Assembly: GCA_009391835.1 (NCBI GenBank)
Contig: QWJF01000004.1
Location: 1 to 64,000, forward strand
Origin: Chloroflexota bacterium
Lineage (GTDB): Bacteria; Chloroflexota; Anaerolineae; Anaerolineales; UBA11579
Reading direction: 5' to 3'
DNA: 64,000 nucleotides
Shown: positions 17,359-25,382 of the stretch, piece after piece
Position numbering within the stretch: position 1 is the stretch's first letter
How the letters are laid out: the number at the start of each line of letters is the position of its first letter
Program-made: the position numbers and the translations under genes
Notes under the pieces: generated by a model
What the model saw: only the letters and a program-made list of their open reading frames with translations
What the model was told of the DNA's origin: nothing
Databases searched by the model: none

Positions 17359-18705
17359 TTAGTTGGATTTGCGCGAATAGCGCACAATGGCCGAGGTTGG
17401 GCGGCTGGAGCCGACGCGATCCACGCCGATCTCGGAAAAGGGGGTAACCAAGTCAAGGTCGAAATCCCTGAACAAGAGAGCCACAATAATTGCCATTTCG
17501 GCGCTGGCAAAGTTCATGCCGGTGCATTTGTGCATGCCGCCGCCAAATGAAAGATAGCTGCTGCCCTTGCCCTCGCCGCGCTCGGCAAAACGCTCCGGTG
17601 CATAGGTGAACGGATCTTTATACACTTCGGGCACAAAATGGGCGGCGGCCGTGGAGGTCATGACGAACCAGCCTTTGGGGATGCGATACCCGTTGATCTG
17701 CACCTCTTCTTTCACGGCGCGCAGCAAGGTCTCGGCGGAGGGATGCAGTCGCCCGCTCTCCTGGACCGCGGCGTTAATGTAGCTGAGATTGCGGAGGGCG
17801 ACGTGGTCCACCACGCGGGTATCGGCCAGCACCTCGTCAATTTCGGCACGTACGCGCGCCTGAGCATCCTTTTCTTCGATCAGTTGCAGCACGGACCAGG
17901 CGGTCTGCCCGGCGGTTGTCTCGTGACCGGCAAACATCAGGGCCGAGAAGAAGCTGGCGATAATATCGTCGGGCAGCGGGTTGCCGGCCGCGTCGGTTTG
18001 ATCGAGCAGGTGCTGGAAGCCATCCGCTTTGGGGCTACGGCGGCGCTCGGTGATCAGGGGCTGAAGAATTTCGCGGATGCGGCGCTTTGAGCGGTCGCGG
18101 CGGATGAAGCGCGGCAGGGGCAACTTGTAGAAAATTGGGTCGAGTGAAGCGCTCAGGGTGTCGTAATGCTTCCAGAAGCCCTCGGCAAGCAGGCGCTCGT
18201 GGACCTCTTCACCAAGGACGCAGCGCCCGGCGACCTCTTTGACCACCTCGGTGAGTTCGAAGGTGATATCCATTTCGCCCTCATCACCTAAATTGTCCAT
18301 CCAATAGGCAACCACACGGCTCATCACTTCAAAGTAGTCCACCATTTGTTGGCGCCCGAAGAGGCTATGCAATACCGGGCGGTGCAGCATATAGGTTTCG
18401 TGCGTGCCGAGAAAAGCGATCTTGCCAAATATGGCGGCCAGGAAACCGTAAGGCTCTTCCATATCCAGCTCTTTATCGGTGTGCTTGAAAAAGAAATTGT
18501 GCTCGTCGGGACCGACCAGCACGGCTGCGGGCTGGCCCAGGAGTTGGATGCGGAACACAGAGCCGTGTTCGGCGTAGCCGCGGCGGAAGAGCGCCTCCTG
18601 GCCGCGGCCAAATTCAATCACGTGCCCGAGCCCGGGCAAGCCGCCGGAAACAGCGGGCGGCGTGGGCAAGGACTGGTTAGCGGTAAGTTCTTGCGCTTCA
18701 AGCAT
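17359..18705 (-). CDS. Cytochrome P450
   Basis: From ATG 18705 the product is 448 aa. It has the oxygen-binding I-helix motif AGHETTAGQTAW, the K-helix ExxR pair in ESGRLHP, and the haem-ligand loop FGGGMHKCTGMNFA with its Cys. The I-helix and B' region are closest in my judgement to CYP51-like and related eukaryote-like clans rather than to soluble P450cam types, but sterol demethylase identity is not proven. There is no N-terminal membrane anchor. No ferredoxin or reductase gene is adjacent. Upstream lies a TACAAT -10 box and the GTTCA/TGAAC array, which suggests specific transcriptional control. Confidence 0.9.
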   Translation of the reverse strand: MLEAQELTANQSLPTPPAVSGGLPGLGHVIEFGRGQEALFRRGYAEHGSVFRIQLLGQPAAVLVGPDEHNFFFKHTDKELDMEEPYGFLAAIFGKIAFLGTHETYMLHRPVLHSLFGRQQMVDYFEVMSRVVAYWMDNLGDEGEMDITFELTEVVKEVAGRCVLGEEVHERLLAEGFWKHYDTLSASLDPIFYKLPLPRFIRRDRSKRRIREILQPLITERRRSPKADGFQHLLDQTDAAGNPLPDDIIASFFSALMFAGHETTAGQTAWSVLQLIEEKDAQARVRAEIDEVLADTRVVDHVALRNLSYINAAVQESGRLHPSAETLLRAVKEEVQINGYRIPKGWFVMTSTAAAHFVPEVYKDPFTYAPERFAERGEGKGSSYLSFGGGMHKCTGMNFASAEMAIIVALLFRDFDLDLVTPFSEIGVDRVGSSRPTSAIVRYSRKSN

Positions 18706-18715
18706 AATGAGCTTT

Positions 18716-18721
18716 ATTGTA
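18716..18721 (-). promoter_or_regulatory. -10 box of the P450 gene
   Basis: On the minus strand TACAAT ends ten bases before the ATG at 18705, so the transcript would have a leader of only a few bases. The phased half-site array begins about 60 bases further upstream. No consensus -35 is present, as expected of an activator-dependent promoter. Confidence 0.5.
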
Positions 18722-18779
18722 CCCTTTTGCACAAGTCGTTGTGGGAGCGTGCTTTGCCCTTTTCTACTACGGAATTGGT

Positions 18780-18864
18780 ATTCACGGTGTGAACAAATTG
18801 TTCATGCGGTGAACGTACCGTTCATGCAGTGAACGTGGCGTTCATCGGGTGAACGAACTGTTCA
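18780..18864. repeat. Phased array of GTTCA/TGAAC half-sites (20-bp imperfect tandem repeat)
   Basis: Half-sites alternate in orientation exactly every 10 bp: ATTCA 18780 (one mismatch), TGAAC 18790, GTTCA 18800, TGAAC 18810, GTTCA 18820, TGAAC 18830, GTTCA 18840, TGAAC 18850, GTTCA 18860. The four-and-a-half 20-bp units keep the half-sites perfect, while the five-base spacers differ among units (for example GTACC, GTGGC, GAACT). This is what selection for protein binding on one face of the helix would leave. The array lies in the 238-base gap between the P450 start and the exonuclease III stop. Confidence 0.85.
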
Positions 18865-18943
18865 TGTGGTGGTATTAAAGAATTAACCTATTAAGAAGAA
18901 CCCCATAAGAAGTGGCGCACCACTACGTGGCGCGCTCGCTGGC

Positions 18944-19711
18944 TCAGGCCAGCACCAACTCCAACGGGCAATGATCAGAGCCCTGCACCTGATCGTGGAT
19001 GGTGATGGATTTGACGCGCGGCATAAGCGCCTCCGAGACCAGGAAGTAATCAATGCGCCAACCGATGTTATTCTCGCGGGCGCTTTTGGAGCGGGCCGTC
19101 CACCAGGTGTATTGCACCTTGTCGGGGTGCAAGCTGCGGAAGGCATCTACGAAGCCGTTATCGAAATAACGGCCCAGCATCTCGCGTTCTTCGGGCAGGA
19201 AGCCGGAATTCTTTTCATTGTCTTTGGGCCGCGCCAAGTCCATCTCGGTGAAGGCGGTGTTGTAATCGCCGGTGACCACGATCTTCTCGCCCTTGCTATG
19301 CAGTTTGTTCAGGTATTTGAGCAACGCTTCGTAAAACTCGAGCTTGTAATCCACGCGATGGCGGCCGCTGGTACCCGAAGGGAAATAGACGTTGAAGAGG
19401 ATGAAATCATCGAAGCGGGTTTGGATCACGCGGCCCTCTTCGTCGAACTTGGAGTTGCCGAAGCCAATGATGGTTTCTTTGGAGGCCGGGCGGGTGAAGG
19501 TAGCCACGCCGCTGTAGCCAGGGCGCTCGGCGGGATTCCAAGCCACATCGTGATCGCCAAATAAATCGTGCTGGGCCTGGGTGAGCTGATCGGGGCGGGA
19601 CTTGATTTCCTGGTAACAGATGGCGTCCGCCTTTTGCTTGGCCGACCACTCCCAGGCTTCTTTTTTCAAATGGGCGCGCAGCCCGTTGACGTTCCAGGTA
19701 ATGATTCGCAT
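18944..19711 (-). CDS. xth: Exodeoxyribonuclease III (AP endonuclease)
   Basis: ATG 19711 is preceded by GGAGGTG, a strong site. The 255-aa product has MRIITWNVNGLRAHL, CYQEIKS (metal-binding Glu), VTGDYNTAF, and the C-terminal SDHCPLEL with the catalytic His. This is the ExoIII/APE1 family, which cleaves DNA at abasic sites and removes 3' blocks in base excision repair. It is divergent from hisS. Confidence 0.93.
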   Translation of the reverse strand: MRIITWNVNGLRAHLKKEAWEWSAKQKADAICYQEIKSRPDQLTQAQHDLFGDHDVAWNPAERPGYSGVATFTRPASKETIIGFGNSKFDEEGRVIQTRFDDFILFNVYFPSGTSGRHRVDYKLEFYEALLKYLNKLHSKGEKIVVTGDYNTAFTEMDLARPKDNEKNSGFLPEEREMLGRYFDNGFVDAFRSLHPDKVQYTWWTARSKSARENNIGWRIDYFLVSEALMPRVKSITIHDQVQGSDHCPLELVLA

Positions 19712-19766
19712 GAGCACCTCCGTATTCTGAGGTTGATTGTACTCGACCGGCTGGCGGGGCCTATGC

Positions 19767-19772
19767 TAGAAT
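19767..19772 (+). promoter_or_regulatory. Extended -10 box of hisS
   Basis: TGC-TAGAAT (TG 19764-19765) ends nine bases before the ATG at 19782. The identical ATGCTAGAATC string lies at the same distance before smpB (50132). The leader would be two to four bases. Confidence 0.5.
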
Positions 19773-19781
19773 CTGCGGGCT

Positions 19782-21065
19782 ATGGCAGAAATCGTTCGCC
19801 CGGTAAAGGGTACCCAGGATTATTACCCCGAAGAGATGGCGGTGCGCAGTTGGCTTTATGGCCGCATGCGGGCAGTCTCTGAAGCCTTTGGCTACCAGGA
19901 ATATGACGGCCCCTTTCTGGAGCGGCTGGAGCTTTACGCGGCCAAATCGGGCGAGGAATTGGTCGAGAAGCAGTCCTACGTATTTGAAGACCGCGGCGGC
20001 GAGCGGGTTACACTGCGGCCCGAGCTGACCCCGACGCTGGCGCGCATGGTGGCCGCCCGCCAGAAGCAGATGGCCTTCCCGCTACGCTGGTGGTCCTTCG
20101 GGCCCTTCTGGCGCTATGAGCGCCCGCAAAAGGGTCGCTCGCGCGAATTCTTCCAATGGAATATCGATTTGATCGGCGACGATTCGCCAGAGGGCGACGC
20201 CGAGTTGGCCGCAATTGCAGCCAGCTTCTTAAGAAGCGTGGGCCTGCGCCCGGACGAATCGCAAATCCTGGTTAACAACCGACCCCTGATGCAGCGCGAG
20301 TTGGAGGCGCTGGGGATTGCCGCCAAGCAACTTGGTGGTGTGTATAGATTGATTGACCGGCGCGATAAACTGGATGTCGCCAAGTGGGAGGCGATGGGCA
20401 AGGTGATTGGGCTGGATAAAGGTCAACTTGCGGGCCTGAGCCAACTGCTGAGCGATATCGAGCTGTGGAAGAAATCCGATTCGTTGAAACGCTTCTTTGA
20501 CGCCATTGACGCCTACGGCGTGAACGACATGGTGCGTTACGCACCGACTATCATTCGCGGCCTGGACTATTACACGGGGACGGTATTCGAAGCCTGGGAC
20601 ACGGCCGGCGATTTCCGCTCCATTTTCGGCGGTGGGCGCTACGATGATCTGGTCAATGCGGTGGGTGGCGATCCGGTGCCGGCGGTGGGTTTTGCGGTCG
20701 GCAATGTGGTGCTGACCCTGCTTCTGGAAAAACTCGGCCATGTCCCCGCCCTGGGCAGTACACCCGCCCCGGTGTATGTGACACTGTTTGACGCTGACAG
20801 CTTGACGGCCTCGCTGACGCTGGCCAGCGAGTTGCGCGTGGCGGGCCTCAACGTGACCAGCCACCTCAGCCCGGACAAGCTGCAAAAGCAATTCAAACAG
20901 GCCGACCGGCTGGGGGCCAAAATCGTGGTGATTCTGGGGCCGGAGGAAGCCGCTCAAGGCCAGGTAAGTTTCAAGGAACTGGCGGGCGGAGAGCAGCAAA
21001 GCGTGGCGCGTGGGCAGGCGGCTGCGGCCATTGGGCGGCTGCTTGAATCGGCGCAGGGCACATGA
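19782..21065 (+). CDS. hisS: Histidyl-tRNA synthetase
   Basis: The 427-aa class II synthetase has VKGTQDYYPEEM at the N-terminus, motif 2 FGPFWRYERPQKGRSREFFQWNID, the histidine-A and -B segments (YAPTIIRGLDYYTGTVFEAW), motif 3 VGFAVGNVVL and a C-terminal anticodon-binding domain. The arginine and histidine-binding residues are intact, so this is HisRS and not the HisZ paralogue. The gene is followed at once by its cognate tRNA-His gene, whose promoter is embedded in the end of this frame. Confidence 0.93.
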   Translation: MAEIVRPVKGTQDYYPEEMAVRSWLYGRMRAVSEAFGYQEYDGPFLERLELYAAKSGEELVEKQSYVFEDRGGERVTLRPELTPTLARMVAARQKQMAFPLRWWSFGPFWRYERPQKGRSREFFQWNIDLIGDDSPEGDAELAAIAASFLRSVGLRPDESQILVNNRPLMQRELEALGIAAKQLGGVYRLIDRRDKLDVAKWEAMGKVIGLDKGQLAGLSQLLSDIELWKKSDSLKRFFDAIDAYGVNDMVRYAPTIIRGLDYYTGTVFEAWDTAGDFRSIFGGGRYDDLVNAVGGDPVPAVGFAVGNVVLTLLLEKLGHVPALGSTPAPVYVTLFDADSLTASLTLASELRVAGLNVTSHLSPDKLQKQFKQADRLGAKIVVILGPEEAAQGQVSFKELAGGEQQSVARGQAAAAIGRLLESAQGT

Positions 21066-21071
21066 TAAAAT
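21043..21071 (+). promoter_or_regulatory. Promoter of tRNA-His inside the hisS 3' end
   Basis: TTGAAT (21043-21048), 17 bases, TAAAAT (21066-21071) with an extended TG at 21063-21064. Transcription would start about four bases before the mature tRNA end at 21082. The TG is part of the hisS stop region. Confidence 0.7.
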
Positions 21072-21081
21072 ACGAAATCCT

Positions 21082-21158
21082 GGTGGGTGTAGCTCAATCG
21101 GTAGAGCACCGCACTGTGACTGCGGGGGCTGCGGGTTCAAGTCCCGTCATCCACCCCA
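21082..21158 (+). tRNA. trnH: tRNA-His (GTG anticodon)
   Basis: The cloverleaf can be drawn: acceptor GTGGGTG/CATCCAC, D arm GCTC/GAGC, anticodon arm CCGCA-CTGTGAC-TGCGG with anticodon GTG, and T arm GCGGG-TTCAAGT-CCCGT. The extra G at -1 (21082) pairs with discriminator C73 (21155), the tRNA-His identity feature. The 3' CCA (21156-21158) is encoded in the DNA. Confidence 0.96.
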
Positions 21159-21185
21159 AAAATCGGCCCGCGTAGGCCGATTTTT
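21159..21185 (+). terminator. Terminator of tRNA-His
   Basis: AAAATCGGCC pairs perfectly with GGCCGATTTT around a six-base loop and ends in T5. Confidence 0.9.
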
Positions 21186-21203
21186 AACTTAAGCCAGGTA
21201 GCA

Positions 21204-21746
21204 ATGGATATCCGTATCGAGCCCTTCAACCCGGGCAACCGGGAAGATTTCTTCGACTTTCACAGCCGGGTGGGGGGCGAATGCTTCTGCACCGCGTGGT
21301 GGACGCCCACCTGGGAGGAATACGCCCAAGCCAGTGCCGAGGACAATCTGGCGCGGCGCGAAAAGCTGCTCGGCGAGGGCGAATACGACGGCTATCTGAT
21401 TTACGCAGACGACAAGGTGGCGGGCTGGTGCCAGGTGGGACAGCGAGACCGGCTCGGCAAGGTGCTGGAGCAATTCACGTTGACCTTTGAGCCGCGTACC
21501 TGGGCGATTACCTGCTTCCAGATCGATCCCACCTATCAGCGCCAGGGGCTGGCTGCCGCATTGCTGGAAGCAGTGATTCGAGATCTGGGCCAGCGCGGCG
21601 TCAAACGGCTGGAGGCCTTTCCTAAAATAGATATCAACCTGCCCGGCCACCAGCAGTGGACCGGTCCGATAACTTTGTATGAAAAAGCGGGCTTCAAAAA
21701 GCTGCGCGACAACCGCTCACGCGCAGTGTTCGTGTACGAATTTTAG
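21204..21746 (+). CDS. GNAT family N-acetyltransferase
   Basis: The 180-aa product has the acetyl-CoA-binding motif A region FQIDPTYQRQGLAAALLEAVI and a C-terminal LYEKAGFKKL strand, which is the GNAT fold. The N-terminus (CFCTAWW, residues about 28-34) has two Cys often seen in a subgroup of such proteins. The substrate is unknown. It converges on the next gene with a four-base overlap of the coding ends (21743-21746). Confidence 0.85.
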   Translation: MDIRIEPFNPGNREDFFDFHSRVGGECFCTAWWTPTWEEYAQASAEDNLARREKLLGEGEYDGYLIYADDKVAGWCQVGQRDRLGKVLEQFTLTFEPRTWAITCFQIDPTYQRQGLAAALLEAVIRDLGQRGVKRLEAFPKIDINLPGHQQWTGPITLYEKAGFKKLRDNRSRAVFVYEF

Positions 21747-22126
21747 GGCTGGGCGCGCTCCAGGCGCGCCACCAGCATTTCGTTGAGCGCTTCGCGGGCC
21801 GCAGGCAGGGTTTGCAGCGCGCTCCAATTGCCCACAAATTCTTGGGCCGAAAGCGGCTCAATCAACGCCAGGAAGGGATCCTGGGTCAGGGGGCGGCCCT
21901 TGATGCTGGTCGCTTGCCAGCGCGGGCTCAGTTCGTCCGCAAATTGTGGGTAGCGGGCGGCCAACTGCTCGCGCAGGTACACGTATTCGGCAATCTGATC
22001 CGCTTCCGCCCCACCCGCCTTGTAGACCTCAATCAGCAGCGCCTCAAGCGCATCCCAATCCGCCACGAAGGTATGCAGCGGCGCATCGTCGATTTGCTTG
22101 AGCAGCGCCTGGGTGACAGGATTCAT
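21743..22126 (-). CDS. Conserved hypothetical protein, 127 aa
   Basis: The product is helical and acidic, starts MNPVTQALLKQIDDA, has no membrane segment and matches no family I can name. Its ATG overlaps the stop of the YihY gene by ATGA (22123-22126), which indicates co-translation with that membrane protein. Its tail overlaps the end of the opposite-strand GNAT gene. Confidence 0.65.
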   Translation of the reverse strand: MNPVTQALLKQIDDAPLHTFVADWDALEALLIEVYKAGGAEADQIAEYVYLREQLAARYPQFADELSPRWQATSIKGRPLTQDPFLALIEPLSAQEFVGNWSALQTLPAAREALNEMLVARLERAQP

Positions 22127-22962
22127 GCGGAGTCCTTACGGCGCTTGAAGAGCGGGCTGCGCTCGAGGGCCGCGCCGAATTCGCCACCCAGCAGGAAAAG
22201 CGTGCCGACCACGAAGGTCCATAAGGCCAGATAGAGGATCCAGCTGAGCGAGCCGTAGACCGCGCCGTAGTTGGTGAAGGCCGAGTGCAGGTAGATGTCG
22301 ATGATGCTGCGAGCCAGCACGAGCAGCAGGCTGGCGAAGAGGGCGCCGCCCAGGGCGGGCAGGGCCGGCACACTCCGATTAGGGAAGACGCGATAGAGCA
22401 AATAGGCGGTCAGCACGATAATGGCGAAACCAGCCAGGCCGCTGAGGCGCTCAACGCCGGGCAGCGGCGCCGCCTCTAAGAGGAGCGAGATGACCGGCCC
22501 CAAAGCGAGTGTCGCCAAGAAGGCCACGCTCAAGATCAGGATGGGAGCCGAAGCCAGTAAGCGGCGGCCCCAGAAGGGCCGCGAGTCGCTGCCCCAAATG
22601 CGGTTAAGTGCCGATTCGAGCACGGTGAAGACTGCCGTGGCGCTCCACAGCAAGCCTACTGCGCCAATCAACCCGATGGAGCCGCGCGATTCAAGCGCCT
22701 GATCCATGATGGACCTAAGGTTGGCGACTTCGATAGGCAGCGATTCGGCCAGCAAACGGTTGAGGAAGGCGTTGTAGCCGCCGGTGGCCAGCAGCTGGCT
22801 GCCAAGGAAAATGAGGAAGAGCAACAGGGGGAAAATCGAGAAGAGGCCATAGTAGGCCAGGGCGGCGGCCCACAGCCCACAGCGGTGCTCGTTGTAGGAA
22901 TCAAAGGTGTCTTTGAGGATCGTCCAGGCAAGCTCGGGTTGGTTGCGTAACTTTAGTAGCAT
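22123..22962 (-). CDS. YihY/BrkB family inner membrane protein
   Basis: Read from ATG 22962 (279 aa). It has six hydrophobic helices, and the motif AAALAYYGLFSIFPLLLFL near residue 40 with VGLLWSATAVFTVLESALNRIW is the YihY/BrkB signature. The family was once annotated as RNase BN; transport or export is now favoured but unproven. The minus-strand TACAAT box (22969-22974) lies six bases before the ATG, so the mRNA is probably leaderless. That also argues against the TTG start at 22977, which lies upstream of the box. Confidence 0.88.
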   Translation of the reverse strand: MLLKLRNQPELAWTILKDTFDSYNEHRCGLWAAALAYYGLFSIFPLLLFLIFLGSQLLATGGYNAFLNRLLAESLPIEVANLRSIMDQALESRGSIGLIGAVGLLWSATAVFTVLESALNRIWGSDSRPFWGRRLLASAPILILSVAFLATLALGPVISLLLEAAPLPGVERLSGLAGFAIIVLTAYLLYRVFPNRSVPALPALGGALFASLLLVLARSIIDIYLHSAFTNYGAVYGSLSWILYLALWTFVVGTLFLLGGEFGAALERSPLFKRRKDSA

Positions 22963-22968
22963 GCTAGC

Positions 22969-22974
22969 ATTGTA
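22969..22974 (-). promoter_or_regulatory. -10 box placing the YihY transcript start at its ATG
   Basis: TACAAT on the minus strand, six bases from ATG 22962. A plus-strand TATAAT for the divergent gene lies 41 bases away (23015-23020). Confidence 0.5.
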
Positions 22975-23014
22975 CAACTTGATGGTAACACCACGATAAG
23001 CCTGGTGGCCGATA

Positions 23015-23020
23015 TATAAT
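23015..23020 (+). promoter_or_regulatory. -10 box of the orphan membrane protein gene
   Basis: TATAAT ends eight bases before ATG 23029. There is no ribosome binding site, and the mRNA is probably leaderless or starts one or two bases before the ATG. Confidence 0.5.
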
Positions 23021-23028
23021 CTACTGTG

Positions 23029-23814
23029 ATGAAGAAGACTTCGTATTTTCGCCGACGAATCCTGAGTATTTGGGAAACAATAACGAACAGGCTCGTTGGG
23101 ATATTGCGTTTTCGCCGTCTTCTGTTTTGGTTAAGTACACCCCCTGCTCTGATTATTCTTGCCCTAATTACGGTTTGGCAAATTCTAACGGGCATACCAA
23201 TACAAACGATAATAGATACTTGGAACCTAGTGCATATTTACTGGAGTGATTCAGTTCTCCCATTGTTGGGCCAGTACCCCTATCTTTATCCCCTTTGGGC
23301 GGTTGCGTTGGCGGTAATCTTTTTTCTGTTTTTAGCGTACTGGGAAACGCGCCAACCTAACGGTATCTCGATCGTCCCTGTTTCACTTAACAACTGGACC
23401 GGAATTACAGTTGAAAATAATACACATAATCGCCTAGTTGATTGCTGGGTACAGATGAGATACATTCGAAGGAAGGAGCAGGGAAGATGGGGAAGCGAAA
23501 TTTGGAGAAAGGTAAATTTAGCCTGGAGCTATGACCCTCCTCATGGAAGTGAAAGAATAACGATGGACGACGGGGAAGCTAAAAGCGCTTACTATTTTGT
23601 AGGCTACGACCCTGATGATTTTGATGAATATCATAGTCAAAACATTTTTATGGGTAGGGAAGCGGCAGGCGCGGAAGTCGTTGAAAATGGAGAATATGAG
23701 GTTTCCCTTCGTTTCGGGGGAATTAGCCTTGACAACGCGACAATCAAACGCTCAGCTTGGATGGTTCTGAGCGCCAATGGCGATGACTCGTCCATTAACG
23801 AGTTTGTTACTTAG
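23029..23814 (+). CDS. Hypothetical membrane protein, AT-rich orphan
   Basis: The 261-aa product has a basic N-terminus, two membrane helices (about residues 35-55 and 88-108) and a soluble beta-rich C-terminal domain of about 150 residues with many Trp and Tyr (WTGITVENNTHNRLVDCWVQ). I recognise no family. The base composition is markedly more AT-rich than the flanking genes, which suggests horizontal origin. The topology resembles two-helix anchors carrying a sensor or effector domain. GTG 23026 is a possible alternative start. Confidence 0.65.
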   Translation: MKKTSYFRRRILSIWETITNRLVGILRFRRLLFWLSTPPALIILALITVWQILTGIPIQTIIDTWNLVHIYWSDSVLPLLGQYPYLYPLWAVALAVIFFLFLAYWETRQPNGISIVPVSLNNWTGITVENNTHNRLVDCWVQMRYIRRKEQGRWGSEIWRKVNLAWSYDPPHGSERITMDDGEAKSAYYFVGYDPDDFDEYHSQNIFMGREAAGAEVVENGEYEVSLRFGGISLDNATIKRSAWMVLSANGDDSSINEFVT

Positions 23815-23897
23815 CAAGAAGTTAGAAATGCACCTATTTTTTTGATAATTACAAACTCGACAATTCGAAAAATTGTTTATCCAAAAGGTAAGAACCA

Positions 23898-24941
23898 GTG
23901 AGTAAAACCCGACAAGATACTGAAACCTTGCTGGCCGGCGATATCGGCGGCACCAAGACCAACCTGGCGCTTTTCAAAGCCGGGGATGACGCCCGCCAGG
24001 CCGTGCAGGTGCGCACTTTTCAAAATGACAACTATGCCGATTTCGGCCTGCTGCTCGAAAGCTTCCTGGCGGAGAGTTCCATCCAGCCGGATGCCGTAAG
24101 CATAGGCGTGGCCGGCCCCGTGTTTGACGGCGCGGTAGAGCTGACCAATTTGGATTGGCACATTGATGGCCGCCAGTTGGTTGGGCGCTTCGGATTTCGG
24201 GGCGCCTGGCTACTCAACGACCTGCAGGCCACCGCTCGCTCAGTGCCGTTGATGGAAGATGATGATCTGCACGAGCTACAGGCGGGCAAACCCACAGCAC
24301 GGGGTCCCGTGGCGGTGATTGCCCCGGGCACCGGGCTGGGCGAGGGCTACCTCACTTGGCGCGGCGACGAAGCGCTGGCGCATGCCGGCGAAGGCGGGCA
24401 TGCCGATTTTGCACCGCGCAGTCCGCTTCAGGATGAGCTGCTGGCTTACTTGCGCAAGCAATTTGACCACGTGAGCTACGAGCGGGTGTGCTCGGGCATT
24501 GGTCTGCCGCACATTTACAATTTCCTGCGCGTGAGCAAGCGCGGCGAAGAACCTTATTGGCTGCAAGCCGAGTTGGAAAACGCTGAAGATGCGACCCCGG
24601 TGATTGTTGAGGCCGCAATGCGCGCAAAAGGCGACGCCCAATTGGCACAGGACGCCGTAGAGCTCTTTATTGAGGTGCTGGCGGCCGAGGCCGGCAACCT
24701 GGCGCTGAAAGTGGGCGCCACGGGGGGTGTCTTCGTGGGGGGCGGTATCCCCCCCCGCATTGTGTCGCTGCTGGATGGCGGAAGCTTTGTGCGCCATTTC
24801 AACGACAAAGGGCGCTACCGAGACTATTTAGCACGGATTCCGGTCCAAGTGATGCTGAATCCCGAAGCTGCTCTGCTGGGGGCGGCGGCTTATGGGCTGG
24901 ATGCGCTGCGAAATAAAACACTTGACGAAGGAGAACGATGA
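23898..24941 (+). CDS. glk: Glucokinase (ROK-independent Glk family)
   Basis: The 347-aa product has the phosphate-binding LLAGDIGGTKTNLALF at the N-terminus, LLNDLQATARSV with the catalytic Asp, APGTGLGEGYL, and GGVFVGGGIPPRI near the C-terminus. It phosphorylates glucose with ATP and feeds glucose-6-phosphate to glycolysis and to the pentose phosphate genes at the right of the window. The start is GTG 23898 with AAAGGT upstream. Confidence 0.9.
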   Translation: MSKTRQDTETLLAGDIGGTKTNLALFKAGDDARQAVQVRTFQNDNYADFGLLLESFLAESSIQPDAVSIGVAGPVFDGAVELTNLDWHIDGRQLVGRFGFRGAWLLNDLQATARSVPLMEDDDLHELQAGKPTARGPVAVIAPGTGLGEGYLTWRGDEALAHAGEGGHADFAPRSPLQDELLAYLRKQFDHVSYERVCSGIGLPHIYNFLRVSKRGEEPYWLQAELENAEDATPVIVEAAMRAKGDAQLAQDAVELFIEVLAAEAGNLALKVGATGGVFVGGGIPPRIVSLLDGGSFVRHFNDKGRYRDYLARIPVQVMLNPEAALLGAAAYGLDALRNKTLDEGER

Positions 24942-25225
24942 TGAAAGCAATTTGGAACGGCCAGGTGTTGGCTGAAAGCGATGAAACCGTGATGGTTGAA
25001 GGCAACCATTATTTTCCACCCGATTCACTTACGAAAGAATACTTTCACGAAAGCCAATCCAACACGGTCTGTCCGTGGAAGGGCGTGGCCAGCTACTACA
25101 CGCTGGACGTAGAGGACAAAACCAACCCCGATGCAGCCTGGTACTACCCCGACCCATCGCTGGCGGCGGCCAAGATCAAAGGCTATATCGCATTTTGGCG
25201 TGGGGTTGAGGTTGTCTCCGAGTAA
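24938..25225 (+). CDS. DUF427 domain protein
   Basis: The 95-aa product has the DUF427 pattern: WNGQVLAESDETVMVEGNHYFP, then CPWKGVASYYTLDV and a closing IAFWRGVEV. It is a compact beta fold of unproven function, common beside central metabolism genes. The ATG overlaps the glucokinase stop (ATGA), with AAGGAG upstream, so both are co-translated. Confidence 0.88.
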   Translation: MMKAIWNGQVLAESDETVMVEGNHYFPPDSLTKEYFHESQSNTVCPWKGVASYYTLDVEDKTNPDAAWYYPDPSLAAAKIKGYIAFWRGVEVVSE

Positions 25226-25251
25226 TTTCGCAGTGGAAAATGGCGAATAGC

Positions 25252-25280
25252 TTGACTAGCGGCTATGCGCATGTTATAAT
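25252..25280 (+). promoter_or_regulatory. Promoter of the primary sigma factor gene
   Basis: TTGACT (25252-25257), 17 bases, TATAAT (25275-25280) with extended TG at 25272-25273. Transcription from about 25287 gives a leader of about 190 bases, unlike the near-zero leaders of many other genes here. Confidence 0.85.
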
Positions 25281-25382
25281 GGTCCAGCGTGTACAAATCT
25301 TAACTCTTTCCACCTAACGCTCATTTTTTTTATCGAAATATTACGACAAGGGGCCGGGTTCGTATGCCTGCCTGCCAGGAGC

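Noticed and set aside
18780-18864. CRISPR array
   Set aside because: Unit is 20 bp with no unique spacers of 30 bp and no cas genes in the window; the alternating half-sites fit operator DNA.
18865-18943. Terminator for exonuclease III or the array region
   Set aside because: Only a four-base-pair GTGG/CCAC stem and no T tract on either strand.
19782-21065. HisZ regulatory paralogue instead of HisRS
   Set aside because: Catalytic motifs and the C-terminal anticodon-binding domain are complete, and tRNA-His is adjacent.
20229-21140. Long open frame of about 303 codons on the minus strand opposite hisS
   Set aside because: Shadow of a GC-rich gene; no family motif and no ribosome binding site, while hisS on the other strand is unmistakable.
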